DNA of 64,000 nucleotides from Prosthecobacter sp. SYSU 5D2 (GTDB lineage: Bacteria; Verrucomicrobiota; Verrucomicrobiia; Verrucomicrobiales; Verrucomicrobiaceae), in assembly GCF_039655865.1 (NCBI RefSeq), contig NZ_JBBYXL010000008.1:1-64000 (forward strand), given 5' to 3'. The notes under the pieces were generated by a model, which was given only the letters and a program-made list of their open reading frames with translations, did no database searches and had not been told where the DNA came from. Position numbers and translations under genes: made by a program. This document shows, piece after piece, positions 60,336-64,000 of the stretch (position 1 is the first letter of the stretch; every line of letters starts with the position of its first letter).

Positions 60336-61265
60336 ATGCTCCGACCCTGGCTCGAACTCGCCCGCATCTCCAATCTCCCCACCGTCTGGACCAACGTCAC
60401 CGCCGCGTGGCTGCTGGCAGGCGGCAGCTGGAACGGTGATCTTGCGCCGCGCCTCCAGCTTGCCTGGCTGCTGCTCGCCGGATCGCTGCTCTACACCGGC
60501 GGCATGATCCTCAATGACGCCGCCGATGTCCGGCATGACCGCGAGCATAAAAAAGACCGCCCCATCCCCAGCGGCAAAATCAGCCCCCTGGCCGCGTGGG
60601 TTGTCGGCCTCGGCATGATGGCAGGTGGCGCGTGGATCGGGGTGTTCGAGGCCGGGGCCAGCGTGCCCATCGTCGCCGCCCTCCTCGCCGCCATCCTCTT
60701 TTACGATCTCTATCACAAGCCCTGGCCCGGCGCCGTCTGGGTCATGGGAGCCTGCCGCGTGCTGCTTTTTTCCATGGCCGCCTCTTCCCTACCCACCGCA
60801 GGTAGCGGGGTTCCTTGGTGGCTGGATGACCTGGCCCTCCCTTTCGCCCTCACCCTCGGGGCCTACATCGTCGGCCTCACCATGGTGGCCCGCATGGAGG
60901 CCAAAGGTGCCGTCGTGACGCCGCTGCGCGCCTTCTTCGCCAAAGCCCTCCTTTACGCCCCTGCCGTGGTCGGCCTGGTTTTCTGGCTCAGCCGGGCCAA
61001 CTGGCGGCTCATTCCTCTCCTGGGAGATCTCACGCCGCTGGCCCCCCTGCCCTTCCTCCTCGTCTTCATCGCCATGGTTCTTTATGCCACCCGCCTCATG
61101 CGCCAGGGCGGCCCGGCCATTGGCCGCGCAGTGGGCATCCTGCTGGCGGGCATCGCCATCGTGGATGCCCTGGCCGTCATCCAGGTTTCCCTGCCCCTCG
61201 CCTGCGGCTTTGTCTTAATGGCCCCGCTTTTGCGCCTCTGGCAGCGCTGGATCGCCGCCACCTGA
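60336..61265 (+). CDS. UbiA-family prenyltransferase (EboC-like)
   Basis: 309 residues, eight to nine helices. The first Asp motif is 'NDAADVRHDREHKKDRPIPS' (N-D-x3-D-x3-D) and the second is 'FYDLYHK'. It fits UbiA enzymes that move a polyprenyl group to a small acceptor. The next gene is a sugar-phosphate cyclase of the EboD type. In the ebo cluster EboC (UbiA) and EboD occur together, so this is probably an EboC-EboD pair. EboA, EboB, EboE and EboF are not seen here. Confidence 0.85.
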   Translation: MLRPWLELARISNLPTVWTNVTAAWLLAGGSWNGDLAPRLQLAWLLLAGSLLYTGGMILNDAADVRHDREHKKDRPIPSGKISPLAAWVVGLGMMAGGAWIGVFEAGASVPIVAALLAAILFYDLYHKPWPGAVWVMGACRVLLFSMAASSLPTAGSGVPWWLDDLALPFALTLGAYIVGLTMVARMEAKGAVVTPLRAFFAKALLYAPAVVGLVFWLSRANWRLIPLLGDLTPLAPLPFLLVFIAMVLYATRLMRQGGPAIGRAVGILLAGIAIVDALAVIQVSLPLACGFVLMAPLLRLWQRWIAAT

Positions 61266-61374
61266 GGCTGCATTTCAACCATTTATCGCTGCATGAAAAC
61301 AGGCCGACCCCCGTTCTAGTCTTTCCCTTTCGCCTCCCCTGGCGTAAGCTTTGGAGAGAAAAACCGCCCCCTCA

Positions 61375-62553
61375 ATGCTGGAGAAGAAAATCAGGCTCGA
61401 ATACGCTCATCGCATCCTTTTTACCCGCGATGTGTTTGCCCCTGCCAACACGACGGTCCGCGACCTGCTCCTGCTGGACCACCCCAACAAAGTGCCCCGC
61501 GTGCTCGTCTTCGTGGATGACCATGTGGCCACCGCCAATCCCCAGCTCCTGGACAGCCTGCGCACCTATGCCCGCGCCCATGCCGAGGTGCTGGACCTGG
61601 CCGGTGAGCCCGTCATCCTGCCAGGGGGCGAGCCCTGCAAAAACGACTTCTCCCTCGTCCAGCACTGCTGGCAGGCCATCAATGATGCCGGGCTGGACCG
61701 CCACAGCTACGTCTTTGTCATCGGCGGCGGTGCCACCCTGGACCTCGTCTGTTTTGCCGCCGCCACCGCGCATCGCGGCATCCGCCACGTGCGCTTTCCC
61801 ACCACCACCCTCAGCCAGGGCGATGGCGGTGTGGGCGTGAAAAACGGCGTCAATTACTTCGAGAAAAAGAACTGGGTCGGCAGCTTCTCCGTCCCCTTCG
61901 CCGTGGTGAATGACTTCGCCTTTCTCGAGTCCCTCCCCGAGCGCGAACGCCGCAACGGCATCATCGAGGCCATTAAAGTCTCCCTCATTCGCGACCGCGC
62001 CTTCTTTGAGGAAATGGAGCGCATGGCCGGCCCCCTCGCCCGCCTGGAGCAGCCCGCGCTGGAGCGCATCGTCCAGCGCAGCGCCGAGCTGCATGTGGAG
62101 CACATCGCCAGCGGTGGCGACCCTTTTGAACTCGGCAGCGCCCGTCCTCTGGACTTCGGCCACTGGGCCGCGCATAAGCTGGAGCAGATCACCCACTTTG
62201 CCGTCAGCCATGGCGAAGCCGTCGCCATCGGCATGGCCGTGGACCTCGTCTATTCCGTCAAAAAAGGCATCCTCGATGCCCCCACCGCCCGCCGCGTCAT
62301 CCGCCTCATCCAGCAGATCGGCTTCGAGACCTTCCACCCTGATCTCCTCGCCGAAGGCAAATCCGGCGAGCCCACCATCCTCGAAGGCCTCGAAGAATTC
62401 CGCGAGCACCTCGGCGGCGAACTCACCGTCACCCTCGTCCCCAAAATCGGCCAAAAACTCGAAGTCCACGAAATGGACCGCCACCTCATCCTCGAGGCCA
62501 TGGAAGAGCTCAGGGAGAAGTGTGCGGTGGACAGCCTGGCGGGTGTGGGGTGA
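61375..62553 (+). CDS. 3-dehydroquinate-synthase-like cyclase (EboD-like)
   Basis: 392 residues from ATG 61375. 'VFVIGGGATLDLVCFAAATA' binds NAD, 'HVRFPTTTLSQGDGGVGVKN' and 'FAFLESLPERERRNGIIEAI' are active-site segments, and 'HWAAHKLEQITHFAVSHGEA' carries zinc ligands. Like EboD it differs from true AroB in the 'GGVGVKNG' segment (AroB has D.GVGGK.G). It probably makes a cyclitol precursor rather than shikimate. The UbiA gene is 109 bp upstream in the same direction. Confidence 0.85.
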   Translation: MLEKKIRLEYAHRILFTRDVFAPANTTVRDLLLLDHPNKVPRVLVFVDDHVATANPQLLDSLRTYARAHAEVLDLAGEPVILPGGEPCKNDFSLVQHCWQAINDAGLDRHSYVFVIGGGATLDLVCFAAATAHRGIRHVRFPTTTLSQGDGGVGVKNGVNYFEKKNWVGSFSVPFAVVNDFAFLESLPERERRNGIIEAIKVSLIRDRAFFEEMERMAGPLARLEQPALERIVQRSAELHVEHIASGGDPFELGSARPLDFGHWAAHKLEQITHFAVSHGEAVAIGMAVDLVYSVKKGILDAPTARRVIRLIQQIGFETFHPDLLAEGKSGEPTILEGLEEFREHLGGELTVTLVPKIGQKLEVHEMDRHLILEAMEELREKCAVDSLAGVG

Positions 62554-62569
62554 TTTGCCAAATTCTCCC

Positions 62570-62800
62570 ATGGATCGCGGCTACTCCATTGACTTTCGGG
62601 CGTTTTCATCTCTTTGGAACAATAGAAAATCGTACGACCCTGCGGATACATCTGCCCTTGAATTATTAGTTGAAGCTTTTGGTCATAGACTTGGAATCAC
62701 TGAACTTGATCAAGCTTCTCTATCAAAGATCCACGATGCTATCCAGGCATCTACAAGCCAATACTCGCTCTACCACATTGCCATGAATGTTTGGCGGTAG
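62570..62800 (+). CDS. Small low-GC protein, unknown function
   Basis: 76 residues (MDRGYSIDFRAFSSLWNNRK ... YSLYHIAMNVWR), found by eye 16 bp after the cyclase gene. It uses many AT-rich codons (TTA, TCT, AAA) unlike its neighbours, a hint of transfer. No family is recognised. The next gene may overlap it if it begins at TTG 62791. Confidence 0.5.
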   Translation: MDRGYSIDFRAFSSLWNNRKSYDPADTSALELLVEAFGHRLGITELDQASLSKIHDAIQASTSQYSLYHIAMNVWR

Positions 62801-62829
62801 ATGTCGGCGAACCACGCACGATCCAAAGC

Positions 62830-63321
62830 ATGGACATCTTCGGAAACACAGATCCCAAGTTGATGCCGGGCCACTTTTTTTGGAGCGCCATTCACCTAAA
62901 GCACGATTCCGCCATCCCGGCTGACATCAGCAAACAAAACTTTTCGGTCTGTCCCAGACATTGGTATCTCGATGCAGACTTCAAGTGTGCCACATGTCAT
63001 CAGGAATTTACCTGGACTGCAGGAGAGCAGAAAGCCTGGTTCGAAGAATATCATTTCTGGATAGACGCTTTTCCCGTTCACTGCAGAAAGTGCCGGGCAG
63101 TCACGCGTCATCTTCAGAGGTTGCGGAAGGAGTATGATTCTACAGTGGCTGCCGCGAAAACTGGAGGTCGGCTCGATCAGAAACGCCGTATGGTGGACAT
63201 TCTGAGAGAATTGAAAATCAACCTTGGATCCCTTCCTGAAGGCATGAATGAAACAATGGAGCTTTTGCAGCGGCAAATCGCCAACATATCAGAACTCAAT
63301 AGTGAAGGCACCAGCAGTTAG
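62830..63321 (+). CDS. Probable zinc-ribbon protein
   Basis: 163 residues from ATG 62830; a TTG start at 62791 would overlap the upstream gene. 'HWYLDADFKCATCHQEFTWT', 'AGEQKAWFEEYHFW' and 'FPVHCRKCRAV' form the C-x2-C ... EQ..W ... C-x2-C pattern of a small zinc-ribbon domain of unknown function found in several bacterial phyla. A helical, basic C-terminal half follows. Low GC like the preceding gene. Confidence 0.65.
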   Translation: MDIFGNTDPKLMPGHFFWSAIHLKHDSAIPADISKQNFSVCPRHWYLDADFKCATCHQEFTWTAGEQKAWFEEYHFWIDAFPVHCRKCRAVTRHLQRLRKEYDSTVAAAKTGGRLDQKRRMVDILRELKINLGSLPEGMNETMELLQRQIANISELNSEGTSS

Positions 63322-63337
63322 CCTTGGCCGAATCAGA

Positions 63338-63715
63338 TCAAGCCCGCATCACCTGCACCAGGTAGCGAGGGATCACTTCATCCCGTGTCACCAGGATCAT
63401 GTTTTCAGACAGGGCCTGGGCGATGAGAAGGCGGTCAAAGGGATCGGCATGGACGGGGGCCAGCGTCAGAGATGCCTCGGCATGGGCGCAGGTGACGCTC
63501 AGCGGTTGAATGCCGTCCGCCTCCAAAACCTGCAGCATGCCTGGCGGCATTTTGAGCTTTCCTTTGGCCACCTTCAGCCCCAGTTCCCAGAGGGAAGCGG
63601 CGCTGACAAAGACCTGGTTGGAGGAGCTGGCGATGGCTGTCCGGGCGGAATCCGAAAGCAGTTCCGGCCCGTTCAGCCACCACACCACGGCACAGGAATC
63701 CAGCAGCAGTCTCAT
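63338..63715 (-). CDS. VapC-type PIN-domain ribonuclease toxin
   Basis: 125 residues, typical size. Acidic PIN residues are visible: D6 (LLLDSCAVVWW), Glu in 'SAASLWELGLK' and the Asp pair in 'HADPFDRLLIAQAL' with a final 'ILVTRDEVI'. It is expected to cut RNA, possibly tRNA. Its start overlaps the antitoxin stop by 4 bp, the arrangement of a phd/vapB-vapC pair. Confidence 0.9.
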   Translation of the reverse strand: MRLLLDSCAVVWWLNGPELLSDSARTAIASSSNQVFVSAASLWELGLKVAKGKLKMPPGMLQVLEADGIQPLSVTCAHAEASLTLAPVHADPFDRLLIAQALSENMILVTRDEVIPRYLVQVMRA

Positions 63716-64000
63716 GCGCGTGCCGGAGCCTCCGCAACGAGTGCAGGTTCAGGGATGTGATGGTAGAGCTCCCCGGAAACCGATTCGTCCAACAGGTCCC
63801 CGGCATCTGACCAGCAATCCTCCGCCTCCCAGATCTGCCCCCGGAACTGGCCTCCCACACGGTCACCTTTGGGCACGACATAAGGCACCAGACGGACCAG
63901 CGGCTTGCCTGCTTTTCCCAAAATGATTTCTTCACCGTTCACCACGTCTTCCACGAGACGGGAAAGGTGTGTCTTGGCAGCCTGGATGTTGATGATTTTC
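63712..64000 (-). CDS. Phd/YefM-type antitoxin, partial
   Basis: The gene enters from the right edge; the start codon lies outside the window. The visible 96 residues begin 'KIINIQAAKTHLSRLVEDVV' and continue 'NGEEIILGKAGKPLVRLVPY', the Phd/YefM N-terminal DNA-binding and dimer segment. An acidic toxin-binding tail follows (AEDCWSDAGDLLDESVSGEL). It neutralises the VapC toxin and represses the operon. Confidence 0.85.
   Translation of the reverse strand, partial: KIINIQAAKTHLSRLVEDVVNGEEIILGKAGKPLVRLVPYVVPKGDRVGGQFRGQIWEAEDCWSDAGDLLDESVSGELYHHIPEPALVAEAPARA

Noticed and set aside
1..64000. tRNA, rRNA or phage attachment sites
   Set aside because: No cloverleaf-like tRNA sequence or direct-repeat pair flanking the cassette was found by eye; a dedicated scan would be decisive.

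Overview
The window looks like a high-GC (roughly 60-64% by eye) Verrucomicrobiota chromosome segment, probably a Prosthecobacter/Verrucomicrobium-like lineage. This rests on weak but consistent signs: few Shine-Dalgarno sequences, abundant intergenic palindromes and heptamer repeats, a secreted FAD oxidoreductase of a type common in that phylum, and the gene mix. No rRNA or tRNA gene was found, so the lineage call is tentative.

Region 1 (1-23.2 kb, minus strand) is a podovirus (T7-like) virion cassette in canonical order: small ORFs and portal, scaffold, major capsid, small head protein, tail adaptor (gp11-like), nozzle (gp12-like), small GNAT-like protein, then three internal/ejection proteins (gp14-, gp15- and gp16-like). 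No terminase, integrase, polymerase or lysis gene is visible. The 1437-residue gp16-like protein is a 'large polyvalent protein'. It carries a PBECR-type nuclease-like domain and ends in a lower-GC, methyltransferase-like domain of the kind found at the tips of polymorphic toxins. A small candidate immunity gene follows it after 15 bases. Beyond that (1-4.9 kb) lies a graveyard: two fragments of related ejection proteins, an intact IS4-family element with its target duplication, several copies of a ~103-bp palindromic element, a decayed IS end and a broken AAA ATPase.

Region 2 (23.3-31.6 kb) is a defence-island-like stretch. A translationally coupled ImmA/IrrE metallopeptidase and class III nucleotide cyclase are divergent from a KAP P-loop NTPase. 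An IS110-family element with a convincing bridge-RNA-like leader and a LRR-Roc-COR GTPase follow.

Region 3 (31.7-46 kb) is mostly core-like: Spx/ArsC-like protein, lipoprotein hydrolase, family 2 glycosyltransferase, membrane protein, Lrp regulator with an aminotransferase, an HNH protein, an AbiE-like (type IV) toxin-antitoxin pair, a serine hydrolase, a large clostridial-toxin-like glycosyltransferase and a MauE/DoxX protein.

Region 4 (46-64 kb) holds Mrp, PTS enzyme I, and a tightly overlapping phosphonate operon (PhoD, PhnA, OPA-type transporter, zinc dehydrogenase, PhnY). It also holds a HlyD adaptor coupled to an XRE-cupin regulator, a secreted FAD oxidoreductase, an EboC-EboD-like pair, two small low-GC genes and a Phd-VapC pair cut by the window end. 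Phosphonoacetaldehyde oxidation by PhnY and hydrolysis by PhnA would yield phosphate and acetate. The PhnW transaminase is not in view.
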